From assembly GCF_016545825.1 (NCBI RefSeq), contig NC_052619.1, positions 46,066,127-46,130,126 of the forward strand: 64,000 nt of DNA, given 5' to 3'. Origin of the DNA: Eucalyptus grandis. Taxonomy: Eukaryota > Streptophyta > Magnoliopsida > Myrtales > Myrtaceae. The notes under the pieces are model-generated. The model worked only from the letters and a program-made list of their open reading frames with translations, made no database searches and had not been told where the DNA came from. Positions 12,073 to 23,345 of the stretch are shown here, piece after piece. Each line of letters starts with the position of its first letter. Positions within the stretch are counted from its first letter, which is position 1. The position numbers and the translations under genes are program-made.

Positions 12073-14238
12073 TCAAGAAACTTGCTCGTCGTGCCACGAG
12101 ACGACAATGTCCTCGAGCCCGACCTTCCACTCTCCCCAGTGAGCCTCCTCAAACTCGCCGCCACCGTCCACGACCACCTTCGCCTCCACTAACACCGCCT
12201 TCTCCACAACCGCCACCACTTCCACCACCAAGACCAACTTCCCTTTCCCTAAGATGACACTACTACCCTTCCCCCTCTCCAAACTATACCCTAATCTCCC
12301 ACCAACCTCCTTCAACTTCCCCATTATCACTTCCATAGAAGCATTGGACACGAACCTCCTCTCATTCCTACTGTCGATCTCGAAAAGCCCGGACAAATCG
12401 AGACCCGACGACAAAGAAATAATGTCAAACGCGTTTAGGCTCGGACCTACATCGAAGTCGCTACAATCCTTTTCACTGGCTAACAAGTGTTCTATGTCCG
12501 AGAAGCTATTGTGGGACTTCAAGGGAGCGATTTCTTGAACCAAGAAGTGCCCGCCAAAACTTACCAAGCTCATCCTCGTGTCGGGATTGGGATCGAAGCT
12601 GGTGGATGATGTGCTTCACCGGTTTGGAGATCCATTCGGGAACTGGTAGTCCCTCTTGTGGATTTTTCTTGTACATGGTCACCAGGTTGTTGTCGTTGAA
12701 GGGCATGTGACCGCAGAGCAACATGTACAGGATGACGCCACAAGACCAGGCGTCCGCCTTGGATCCCTCGTAGCCACGCCGGCAAATAACCTGAAGTAGA
12801 ATGGAAACGAGGAGAGATGTAAACCGTTGAACGAATTAGTTCATAGTACAGCAAGATGTCGATATCGACATAGCACCTAGTTCATAATAGAGCAAAACAT
12901 AATTTATCTATTAGTTGATAGTATGAGGCATCTTGATCAACTTTATATATGGTGGGCTCCGGGATAGATATTTCTCATTTTGATACTTTCTAGGTTCAAT
13001 TATGTGGCAAGGAATGATCTCCCATGAAACCAAGCAGAGTATATTAAGTATGCAATACTTCAACTCGATTCAAGCCAAATAGAGTCTGACACTTTCCACA
13101 CTCAAAAGAAATGGGAAAAAAACTACTTGCTATAACTGTAACTCATCGATACTTTCCACACCCAAAATGAGTCTTGAAGACGATCAAGTGTTCAATCATA
13201 CCATGAATTCATTTCGCAAGTCAATAGGGTGTATTGCACTGTATAGACAACCCGTAACAAGATTGGAAGTGTCCTAAACTTTATATACCGTGTTTTGAAA
13301 TCGAACTTGTCACCAGCGAAAAAGCAAAACAGATAGAAGAAGAACAGGAGTTCATATAGAACAACTCGACAAGATAAATTCATCCGTTCTTATAGACTAG
13401 AGTGACTGATTTTCTTTAGATCAGAGAAGTTTATATGTGTTAATCTTACGTAATTACGTCCTCGTAATGTCCGTTGGCGTCATCGAACTCCAACCACATT
13501 ATTCGAAGCATATTCACAGCCACATACTGGACATTCAACAACTAGCCAATCCTTAACTACCGTAAAGTTGACCAGGCATCGTACTTAACAGATTCATCAG
13601 AGACCACAAACAAACCTCAGGAGCAGTGAAAGCCGGGGTCCCGCAGGCGGTGTGGAGCAGGCCGTCGCGGAGTTGCTCCGGCAGCGCCGACAGCCCGAAG
13701 TCCGAGACCTTCAGGTTCCCCTTGTGGTCCAGCAGCAGGTTCTGCGGCTTGACGTCCCCGGTGCGCGACCCCGTTCTCGTGGCAGTAGTTGAGCGCCGAC
13801 ACGAGCTGCTGGAAGTATCGGCGGGCGGCCGGCTCGGTGAACCGGCCGCGACGGACGATCCTGGAGAAGAGCTCGCCGCCGGCGGCGAGCTCCATGACGA
13901 GGTAGATCCGGGTCCGGGTGGCCATCACCTCGTGGATCCGGAGGATGTTGGGGTGGGACTGGAGCCGCCGCATGGCGCCGATCTCGCGGAGGATCTGGGG
14001 CTCGAGGGCGAGGCGCGGAGCTGTCCTTGTTGATGACTTTGATCGCAACGTGGGCGTTGTCGGCGAGGGACAGGGCCTGGTAGACCTTGGCGAAGCTGCC
14101 CCGGCCTAGGAGCCGGCCCAGTTGGTACTTGTTCTGGATCGTGGTGGTGGTGGTGGTGGAGGAGGATCGGGAGGCGGGGGCGGGCGGTGGCGCCGGCGGC
14201 GGCTGAGGCGGCGGCGACGGCGGCGACGGCGGTTTCAT
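12073..14238 (-). CDS. CBL-interacting protein kinase (CIPK4/7-like), frames broken
   Basis: This is a Ser/Thr kinase of the SnRK3/CIPK family, which acts downstream of calcineurin-B-like calcium sensors. From the start at 14238 there is a Pro/Ala/Thr-rich leader of about 36 residues, a glycine loop [12 protein letters not shown], the ATP lysine in VAIKVINKD (residue 67), a catalytic loop, and [10 protein letters not shown] up to TAPE. After an intron (12791-13615) the kinase lobe resumes with VICRRGYEG and [20 protein letters not shown]. The C-terminal part has the CBL-binding motif [18 protein letters not shown]. As written the frame breaks at least five times: near 14025, 13755 (an extra G in the catalytic loop), 12655, 12645 and between about 12595 and 12530. 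The protein sequence best recalls Arabidopsis CIPK4 and CIPK7. Given the nearby gap, error is likelier than gene death. Confidence 0.85.
12791..13615 (-). other. Intron in the CIPK kinase domain
   Basis: Donor GTTTGT follows the GAG codon of TAPE, and acceptor TTCAG precedes GTT of VICRR. It is a phase 0 intron of 825 bases. As I recall, Arabidopsis CIPK4 and CIPK7 belong to the intronless CIPK clade, so this intron is worth noting. Confidence 0.75.
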
Positions 14239-14308
14239 GGTTGTTGGGGGAGGAGAGTTTGGTTAGCACGAGGAGAGAGTTTTTCATGCGAGGAGAACTG
14301 TGGTGGGG

Positions 14309-14322
14309 GTGTATTATAAAGG
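14309..14322 (-). promoter_or_regulatory. Possible TATA box of the CIPK gene
   Basis: The minus strand reads CCTTTATAATACACC about 75 bases upstream of the ATG at 14238, a plausible distance for a plant TATA box with a short leader. Confidence 0.4.
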
Positions 14323-14339
14323 GGACCGGTTGGGCAGTT

Positions 14340-17300
14340 GGGTTTTGTACTCTCAGTCAAATCTAGGAGTCTCTTTTTCCTGGGTTTCCGCAATTGCCCC
14401 CTCCCCCGTTGGTGTTGTTTTCATCGATGGAAAAGAAATGAAAATGTCCTTTTCCTAATTTCCTTATTTTATCCGAGGAAAAGAGACAGTGACATATTTT
14501 TAATCCGAGGATTACTGTGGTTGGTGAAATATATACAAAAGCAATTACTCTTTTTTAATCAGAATAAATGCACCGTAGGTCCGAAAACTTATAGGGAGTA
14601 CAATTGAATACTAAAAATTTTAACAAGCAAAATCGAAATTTGAAACTTATCAAAATAATGTGATCAAGTTCTTCGGTTAACATCGTGATACGTGGCCTTT
14701 TTTGTCAAATTAATTTTTGATAAGCAGTGCCAATGTGGTCCCCGCCACATCAGATCTTTTTTTTAAAGGGCAAAAGTTAATAAGGGAAAAAAAAATAGTA
14801 AAAGGTTACCATTCATCTTCTTCTAGCTTTCACATGCGTCTAAATTTTCAGATGTCTTTCGCATCTGCAAGTCTGTCTGTAGAGGCCGGAAGCCACTCTT
14901 CAAACGGAAACCATTCATGAAGGGAGTGACTCGCACGTCATTGACTGTTTGAAGGAGGCGTGCCAGAATGCTGGGCGGTGAACCGTAATCAGTGATGTAG
15001 ACTGTGGGTGACTCGGTTGATATTGACATCAATGTTTTATTTATTTATTTACATCAATATTTTATTTATTTATTTATAATTTTAACAATACTTTTAATTT
15101 TTTTCTGAATTTTTTTTTTTATTAATTTTTATTTTTTTCTTTTCATTTTCACTATAGCCAATCGTCGGAACTTATCAACCACTATGCCCTCATAGGCAAT
15201 TTCTGGTGAGGCTGGCCTTGCTAGTTGTGGGCGAAGGTGAGCATGCCTCACTAGCCGCCAGCAAGGCCGCCTTCGCTTGCGGTTGGCTAGGTCATGGTGA
15301 GGCCGGCCTCCTCCTATGGTCAACAAGCTTTGGCAAGCACCACCGGCCACAATGAAAAAATAAAAAGAAGAAGAAGGAAAATATAAGAAAAAGAGGAAAT
15401 GAAAACGAAAAGAAAATTTAATATATATATATTTTTAAAAATCATCAACATTAATGTCAAATGTGTCATGCCATGTATGACGGTCAACCAATGTTTACAT
15501 CAGTAATTTTCCACATAAATTGATAAAATAGACTCGATTGATAAAAGAAAAAAAGATTTAGTTCAATTAAAAGTTTATAATTGAATTATATATACTTTCT
15601 CATTGAGACAAGGAGATGGACGCTTGTATCTGGGTCTTTGTACAGGTCTCTTATGCCTCCCGCATCCCTGTTCAGATCTCGAGCGCTCGATTGAAAGAAC
15701 TGCCGAGAGGGACACAATGCCGAAGCTCGGGTGGCCATGTCCGTGCTCAACGAAACTCAAACAGCCATGGCCGCTTGCTCAAAAGAAGCATGAGCTTCTT
15801 CTTTCTTTGAATGTTTACTGTATCCTTCAAGCTCGCGGAAATTTCTTCGAATGCTTATTGCTCACTTCGAGCTTCCAGCCATGGCCGCCTCAGTTTATTG
15901 CTCACTCCGTTGTTCTTCCAATGATAGACTTGGAGATGCGAAGACTTCTAAAAATAGGGACACATGAGGAAAGGTCAGGGAAGATGAAAGCCGAGTATCC
16001 AACCAAAGCAAGGTGAACAGTAACTTTTTACCTTTTTTTTTCTATTAAAATCTTCTTTTCCTCTTTTTTTTTTTTTTAAAATTTTTTTACAGCACAATTT
16101 ATCTTAAAAATAAAAAAATCACATCAGCATTTTCCATTTGTTAAATTAGACGGTGTTATGAGTGGAACTTAATTATATCAATTTGATAAGTTTTAGGAAT
16201 TGATTACAATTTTTGAAAATTTTAAAATTCAATTATACTTTTATAATAAGTTTTAGGACTTTTGATACATTTATATCTTGTTAATCGTACTTAAATCCGG
16301 ATGATATTACGTGGTAATCCTTTATGAGTGAAATTAATTCCATGGCTATCCCACCACTCAAAAACCATTATGTGGACGAATTATTTTATTACTTGGTGAC
16401 AGGTGAAAAATGATTGTTTTCTCTCATCTCTTCTTGATAGGAGCAAAATTTCTTCAATTGATTTTCTAATTGGTGGATTATAAACATGTCTGTCAAATTT
16501 ATACTAAAAAAATAAAATAAAAAAGGTGGGCCGAAAAGGATGTTGAAAACGCATCAACCTGCGAAGTAGCAAGTACCCCACCAACCATGATTCTCTGCAC
16601 ATCTATCTCTCTCTCAACTACCAGATTGAGAAGAGACGCTCGTTTAGATCTTGGTGGTACCTAATCAAAATTAGGAGAATGACATTGAGACCTCACTGAA
16701 ATCATAACATATGAATAGTTGGATCTCGAAGTGATCCCGATTCTCATCAGAGAGGTCTCATGCACAAGAGCACCTAAGGTTCGTGGTGTCCCTTGCCCTC
16801 ATGCATACAACAACACTTACCTTCTACAATTAAGATATTTTTTTATAAGCATTTTAAGGCTTGAAACCGTTGTTACAAATTTTCTGTCTCTTGCCTCTAA
16901 TCTAAAGCTTTTTGTCCACCATTATGTCCATACATTTATTGGCTGGCTTCTCTAAATTTAAGCACCTAATGTAATCTTGCCTTATTACTTACTTGAAATG
17001 TCTTAGTAAATGGTGCATTAATTTGTTCCTTGAGCCCTATTTGAAGAGATTAGTAATGGAACTTAATAAGTCCTTAAACTGTTACGGCTGAACTCTAAGT
17101 CATAAAATTTGAGGATATTTCCCTTGAGAGGGGGAAAAATATCTCCACAATCGGGGATTGAGGCATGTGGGTAACAACATATCAAATTAAGGATCGCGGT
17201 CTTATCGGTCTATTAGAATAACCTGGTAGGAGGGTCGGCCTCAATGAAGCTCTCGGACTCCTGTGTCTTGGTGAGGTAAACGTCAATCGGTACCAAAAAT

Positions 17301-18502
17301 ACACGGCTCGCCCCTCGTTTGAGGAGGAGGATTCATCCTGTGTCGGCTGAAAACCACCAAGGATGTGAAATCGAATGAAAGGACGGCTCCGCGAAAAGCA
17401 ACCCCCACTAAAAAATAAAGACCAAAATGACAACGCCATTAGACACAAAAACCAAACACAGGAGAAGCGCGACAATTCAAGACTATGACGCCAAAGATAA
17501 AGTAGCGTCGAGTGGGAAATAAACAATGATATCCCGAGCTCTCTTAGTGGAGCAAGCAAATCACATGCGAGGAAGCAAAGATATTATTGCATTCGCGACT
17601 TTTTTTCTCTAAATTTAACTGAGGGAAGCAACTTGTCCAATGGACAGTACCAAAAACATCACCTCAGCCATTAATTGGACACAGCTAATGAACAGTTACC
17701 TCATTTATCTCTAGAATATTTTAAGTTACCCACTTTTGCGATCATATCACTTATAAGTCTGTCTTATCATGACGTTTGCGATAATTTTGAAACTCGTTGA
17801 ATGCGTACAGTTACAAGCAATTCCCACATTTTCTTTCTTTATTTGGCACGTATCTAAATTCTACAAAAGGTAGATGATGAACTCAAACGTGTTGGACTAA
17901 AATTGATATGGCAAGGATTTGATTTGCCCAAACTCTATTTTGTCAATGAGATATTCCTTATCACCTTACCTTTGTTTTTGCTTTATTGTTTTGCATGTGA
18001 AAGATGGGTCTATCCTGGCTTTGCACGACCTTCATCGGGTCATCTTGAACTTACATAGATGTGCTCTGTATCCGGTTCCTATCCCACGCTAATCACTTTA
18101 CACTAAATTAAGGTTCTTTAGCTAGGTGCCGTGTGAGGGCTAGTTGCAATGTTGATTTCCATACGCATAACACATCATCGTTATCAGCTCGAGTTACCAC
18201 AAAGTAGCTCGAGTCCACATATCATATCATCCATCACCTTTTTGCAAAGTGTATAAGAGTCCATCGATTTTTTGCCTTTGTCGTTGCCGCCGCCGCCGCC
18301 ATCACCACCGTATCTATGGCCGTAAGTGCCCATGGCCATTGGCAACGGACTGCCTGTCCACTTTCGATTAGTCATATATGCTATCAAGGATGCAGCCAAA
18401 CCAATATGCGTCGAGTTTGGTCGGACCTCTACTCAACTTGTCTCTCTCTGTTGCTTTTCTTTGGTTATAGTATTATTGCTATTAATATCATTAATTTTCT
18501 CA
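14340..18502. other. Intergenic DNA, no gene seen
   Basis: This stretch is mostly AT-rich with T runs. A GC-richer block at about 15155-15345 uses GGCAAGGCCGGCCTCACC-like text in the style of noncoding dispersed repeats, flanked by long A/T-rich arms. Another at about 15690-15900 reuses CCATGGCCGC and CTCGAGC words seen near 6850-7230. Open frames here, such as the one at 17182-17559 on the minus strand, have no recognisable domain. No gene can be supported. Confidence 0.5.
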
Positions 18503-18512
18503 TAATTATTAA

Positions 18513-18804
18513 GGCAAATACCACATAAAACCTCAAATTATGCTTATTGTGACACAAATACCTTAATTTTTTTGTGTCACCAAAAACCTTGAACTTACCC
18601 ACTATGATACAAATACCATTAATTTTTGTTGTCACAAAGAAACCCAAACATATGCTCGTGTGACATATATAATTTCTATTTCAGTAAATTTTAGAATTAT
18701 AATATTTACATTACAATGGGCATTTTAGGGTTTTTAATGACACAAAGAAAAAATAGAGTATTTGTGTCACAATGAGCATAACTTGGAGTTTTTGTGGTAT
18801 ACCC
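18513..18804. mobile_element. Mutator-type MITE with 10-bp target duplication
   Basis: This 292-bp element has terminal inverted repeats of about 45 bp: the left starts GGCAAATACCACATAAAACC and the right, complemented, starts GGGTATACCACAAAAACTCC. The central part adds further short inverted text about ACACAAATACC. TAATTATTAA flanks both sides (18503-18512 and 18805-18814), a 9-10 bp target duplication as made by Mutator-like transposases. No coding capacity is present. Confidence 0.85.
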
Positions 18805-18814
18805 TAATTATTAA

Positions 18815-18995
18815 TTGCAAACATTACCATCTTAATTAATTTCAATCGGAATACAGACATTGGGAGGTTGCAGCGCAGCAATCGCGGGGGGATTCAGACC
18901 CACCGTCCCTCTCGCGACACGTGTGCGAAGGTATGGGGCCCACACTATAATGTTCAGCGCCAATGGGGATGCGTGGAAATGATCGCGCATGACGC

Positions 18996-19052
<57 letters not shown>

Positions 19053-21753
19053 AAAAAATCAGGAGGTTAGGAGGGAATATAGTTGGAGGATCCACGATTA
19101 TTTTATTACCAAGAGTGTCTTTTAATAGAATACCAATAATGCACAATGATAATCTCTAGAACAACCAGCCGCTAAATCCAAGGCTCGTTTGTGATTATAT
19201 ATAGACACTCATTATTAGTTGTAAATTAGTAAAGTGAGACTCAATTTCAAATTGATAAAATATATAAATATTAAACTGTGCTATCATATGATAGATTAAT
19301 TTTTTAAAACAGCCAACCATGGTTTAACGAAATCTCATGGGATATCCGAAAAAGACATCATTTTGAATCTTTTTAGGTCCCTTATTTATCTCCTCGAAGA
19401 AATATTACCAAAGAATCTTATACAAATCTCTTAAAAAAAATGATGATTCACAATCCGCTCTTCTAAGGAAGTCGAGAAATTTACATAAAAAAATGGCTTG
19501 TAACTTTGAATGTTTTCTTTTCTTAGAGACATCACCATTGAAAATACTTATCAGTCAATAGGAGAAATCGATTAAAGAAATTAAAAGAAGAATTATAAAG
19601 TGAACTGGCTCCATGTGTAATCAATGCATTTCATAATTTTAGCGAGTCTCAAATCAGCTCACATATGATTTAACAGTTGTGATGTGTCGAATTCTTATTA
19701 ACCTAGACAACTCTTAAATAAATCAAACGATATTTTTTTTCTTAAAGCCACAAGACTTCTAGAAAAGTGGGGCATCTTTTTCTTTTGGGTCCTTTGCACC
19801 CCATGCATGCCCCATGTGTTCTTGCTATGTTTTTCCGTTTGCGCTCTCTTCTCCACTTCTTTTCATAAATATTTGCTAAGATTTTGGATCTTTAAAGCAT
19901 ATGCTTTGATGAACCAAATATTAAGTAAAAAAGGGTTCGGCTGTCTCTTTATAAATAAAATATGGTGCCATAAGTAGAGCGTGGAGGAAGAATCGTCCTT
20001 TGGTATCATATTATATAAATTATTAAATTATTTCCTTTGTGTTTGCTATGCATATTTTGGTACACCTTAGCATGGGCGCGGGAATGTAATTCCATTATTT
20101 TGTCACGTCCGGACTCATGAAATGACCTGCTAATCTCATGGCATGCAAACATCTTTAGTGACTTCCGCTGTAGACAGAATTCTAGTTTAGTTGATGTAAG
20201 TTTGTGTTGAACGGACAACATGCGTGCATTTCAATTGGAAATAAACGATTTCTACTTATGAAAACCATCTTATAGGAAAGCAGACAATAGGATTCATGGA
20301 TATTAGACTATGGGCATGAAATAAAATCTGCAGTAAATATTTAGGTACATTATAACTTCTTTTTATCTTTTTGGCAATAGATGGTATGAATTATTTAATG
20401 ACGAGGAAGATCGCCAACGCATATAATTCTAGAACCATGACTCGGCCCCGCTAATCTCATAGTCTGACTCATGCATTTCAATTGAAAAGTGAAGATTCTA
20501 CTACACAAAGCATATAATTGTATTCATAAACGTTAGCTTATTCAAAGGGTACATAGGGTCGTGCACATTAAATATGTAATGTTCGGCTCGTCTAACGTCA
20601 AACACTAGTTTCGAGAAATAATAAAATATCGATCACTATGCCCCACGGTGCTAATGACGTGACTCATGTAATAATTAGCCATAATTTGCTTTTAGCATCT
20701 TCCTGAAGAAGAGTACGCACTAGGCTGAGAATAAACAAATTAAAAAGAAAAAACTAACGAGGCTCCAAATCCCATGATTGCTACCTGGTTGATTACAGCT
20801 TGTGGCTCACTTCCAATCGCTAATTAAAATCATTCTTTATAGAATATTCTTTTTGGCAATTTGTGGAGGAGGATGGGGGCAGGGGGGACCGCGTCCTCCG
20901 CCTCTCGTCTAAGGCTCCTTTCCTATTGATCTAGAGAAAAAAGTCAATGGAAATAAAGGTTAGATCAGGTGCATTATTAATCTGTGTGGCCCTGGTGGAG
21001 ATTATATGTCATACAAACAATAAGATAAAGAGTACCAATCTTTTCTCTTTAGGAATATGCTGGAAGACAATAGAGAATTTTAAAGTTGGCCAATTGGGCT
21101 CAGTAGGAAAAGCTATCGAAATCTCGCTGGGCCCTTCCGCAGTCACGCGGTCTTGCTGTAAGGCAGGATCGCTTAGTTCGAGCAGCAGGTCGAATGTTCG
21201 TGTGTAGTTCATGTAAATCATCAAAAGTAAGTTAGATCACATTTTTTGTAAATTTTATTTTTTAAAAGGAACGTAAGACTTCTCCTATAACAAAGAAAAT
21301 CTAGGTGAAGGAGATATTTTTCCTTCGAAATTGTTTGGAACAGAGAATGAGACAGAAAAAGATAAGGTGTAGGAATTGAAGTTTGATTTGCTTGGAAAGA
21401 GAAAGGAATTGAAAGGAAAAATGTGTTTGCATAAGATGACTATTTGCACTTGAGTAAAGAGGAGATATAATATGTACATAATTTTTATAAAAAATAAATT
21501 AGTCCACTGTCAAGTTAAATAATTATCTAATTCATTTGATGAGTTTAATTAACTTGTCATGTATCCTCTTTTAAAAGTAAATATCCTTATTTAGTGCAAT
21601 ATTACTTGAGTGAATGAAGCTAGCTTAAGATAATTTTAAAAAAAGAAGAAGAGTTTCTCTTGTATGTATTTTTCAATCTAAAAATTCTAATCTTTGTGAA
21701 TCTATAAATTAATTCATTTTACTTTTTTGTAGGAAATAGATTCTCCGGAGACA
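18815..21753. other. Intergenic AT-rich DNA, no gene seen
   Basis: Apart from the trinucleotide repeat near its start, I find no gene, RNA gene or intact element. Open frames are short and lack similarity to known families. Confidence 0.5.
18996..19051. repeat. TTA/TAT trinucleotide microsatellite
   Basis: An uninterrupted run of TAT/TTA units of about 55 bases. Confidence 0.95.
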
Positions 21754-21980
21754 AATGGTGCATTTGGTTTAGCTTTCTCAAAAGAGTTTTAGCCCCTAAA
21801 GCCCATTAGGAAAAAAATGAGGCATTTGGTTCAAGTTTTGGTTTAGTATTTGGCCAAATGCTGAAAGTCTAAGGTAGATAGGGATTTACTTTGGACTTTT
21901 AGCATTTTCAAAATGAAATTTGATCCATTTCCTTTTCGCCCTCAAAATCTTTTTAAAAGTCCAATTTTACTCATCTGTAA
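21754..21980. mobile_element. MITE family copy A
   Basis: This matches 60155-60410 in inverted orientation over about 230 bases. Shared words include CATTTGGTT, AGCCCCTAAAGCCCATTAGG, TTGGCCAAATGCT, ACTTTGGACTTT and TTTTAAAAGTCCAATTTTAC. Internal inverted words (AAAGCC/GGCTTT and the like) suggest a foldback element. Superfamily undetermined. Confidence 0.7.
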
Positions 21981-23094
21981 AATAAAAACCTAACCCCGCG
22001 GGACGACCGCCTCTCATTACCTCAATCGACGCTCAACTAATGGGCCCATCAATTCTCCACGAGTATTTGTTTCCACCTTCCAATCTTCACCTAATTTTCT
22101 CCGGCACTACCAAACAAAAGGATGAAGGATAGGCTCAGATGCAAAATTTAGGCTATTTCAATAATTCTAGTAAATGGAGAAGAGTTGCCCAATTCCCTAA
22201 AAAATTCACAAACTTCAAGTCCAACTCTAATTTTGCTACGAATTTTTTTATCTAATAAAAATATCTCAATATTCACTCAGCCCTAAATCTATCGATGTTT
22301 CCAAAAAATTGCTACTTGTTTTCCATATTTATCAATATTAATGCTAATTAGCTATTCATTATCGAACCCACGTTTTCATCGAGATCCTTGCTTTTGTATG
22401 GAGTAACAATATTTTCAAGTTGAAAATCTTGAAAAATCTATGGTAATTTTGAATGCATGGATAGATTTAAGATTAAAGTGAATGTTAACAAATTTTTAGA
22501 CAAAAAATTTTGGGGCAGCTTTGAAATTGGATCTAAATTTGGGATTTTTTTTTTTTTTTTAGGAATAAGCTTTGGGAGTATTATTCTTTACAACCATGAA
22601 ATGCAACTCGAATTAATTTAGTCGATCTAGAGAGGGATAATTATCAAATCATTTTTTAATACCGATTCAATTCTAAACTTCTCAATTTTAATAATATAAT
22701 CCTAAATTTTACGTGAAGGTTCAATATAATTTCTTTAGCCAATTGTTGATGTAAAATCTATTCATCACCATCATCCTATATGGCCTATGATATGAATCTA
22801 GAAAACCAAAAATAGAATTTGTGGCAAGTATGCTATCCCACACGCACGACCCTTCCTCGGCCTTAGAATAGGGATTGCTTATTAGCCACCAAATTCCTTT
22901 TTTTTTTGGTTCATATCATAGAAAATTTTAGGGTATGAAAATTCTAATGCATAGATTCCATATTGTAGCAAGTGACGAGCATAGTACTAGGATTGATCAG
23001 AACAATTCTAGTTTTTAAGGGATCATACCAGGTAGAAATGAAGAGGAGAGAGAAGTTTTAGAAATTTATAACAAACCACATAATATTATTTCTA

Positions 23095-23345
23095 AAGAGA
23101 CTGCGTTCTATCCCTTAACAGTTACATATACTGCCTTATATAGGCATGAAACAACATGCTAGAACTTTACAAACTCCGTATGGCCGACAAAAAGGCAATT
23201 ATTTGTGCATACTACTAGGCTATTCTACTGAGAGATTGACTTCTGTATTCATTATCCTGCTTTTTTCGGTTCCACTATAATGCTACAGTATTATGAACAG
23301 TATGCTATTGTTCCAAAATAGTGCTAAATAGAATGTGAATAGTAT
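23095..23345 (-). promoter_or_regulatory. Pararetrovirus-like promoter and leader start
   Basis: On the minus strand, ACTGTTCATA-like and CTGTAGCA words precede GCCTATATAAGGCAG at about 23130-23145. About 110 bases further on comes TGGTATGATCCC, a degenerate match to the TGGTATCAGAGC initiator-tRNA-Met primer site of plant pararetroviruses. It belongs to the remnant described above. Confidence 0.5.

Noticed and set aside
17182..17559. 125-codon open frame on the minus strand
   Set aside because: No family similarity recognised; rich in Ser, Leu and Phe, as in random AT/GC mix translation.
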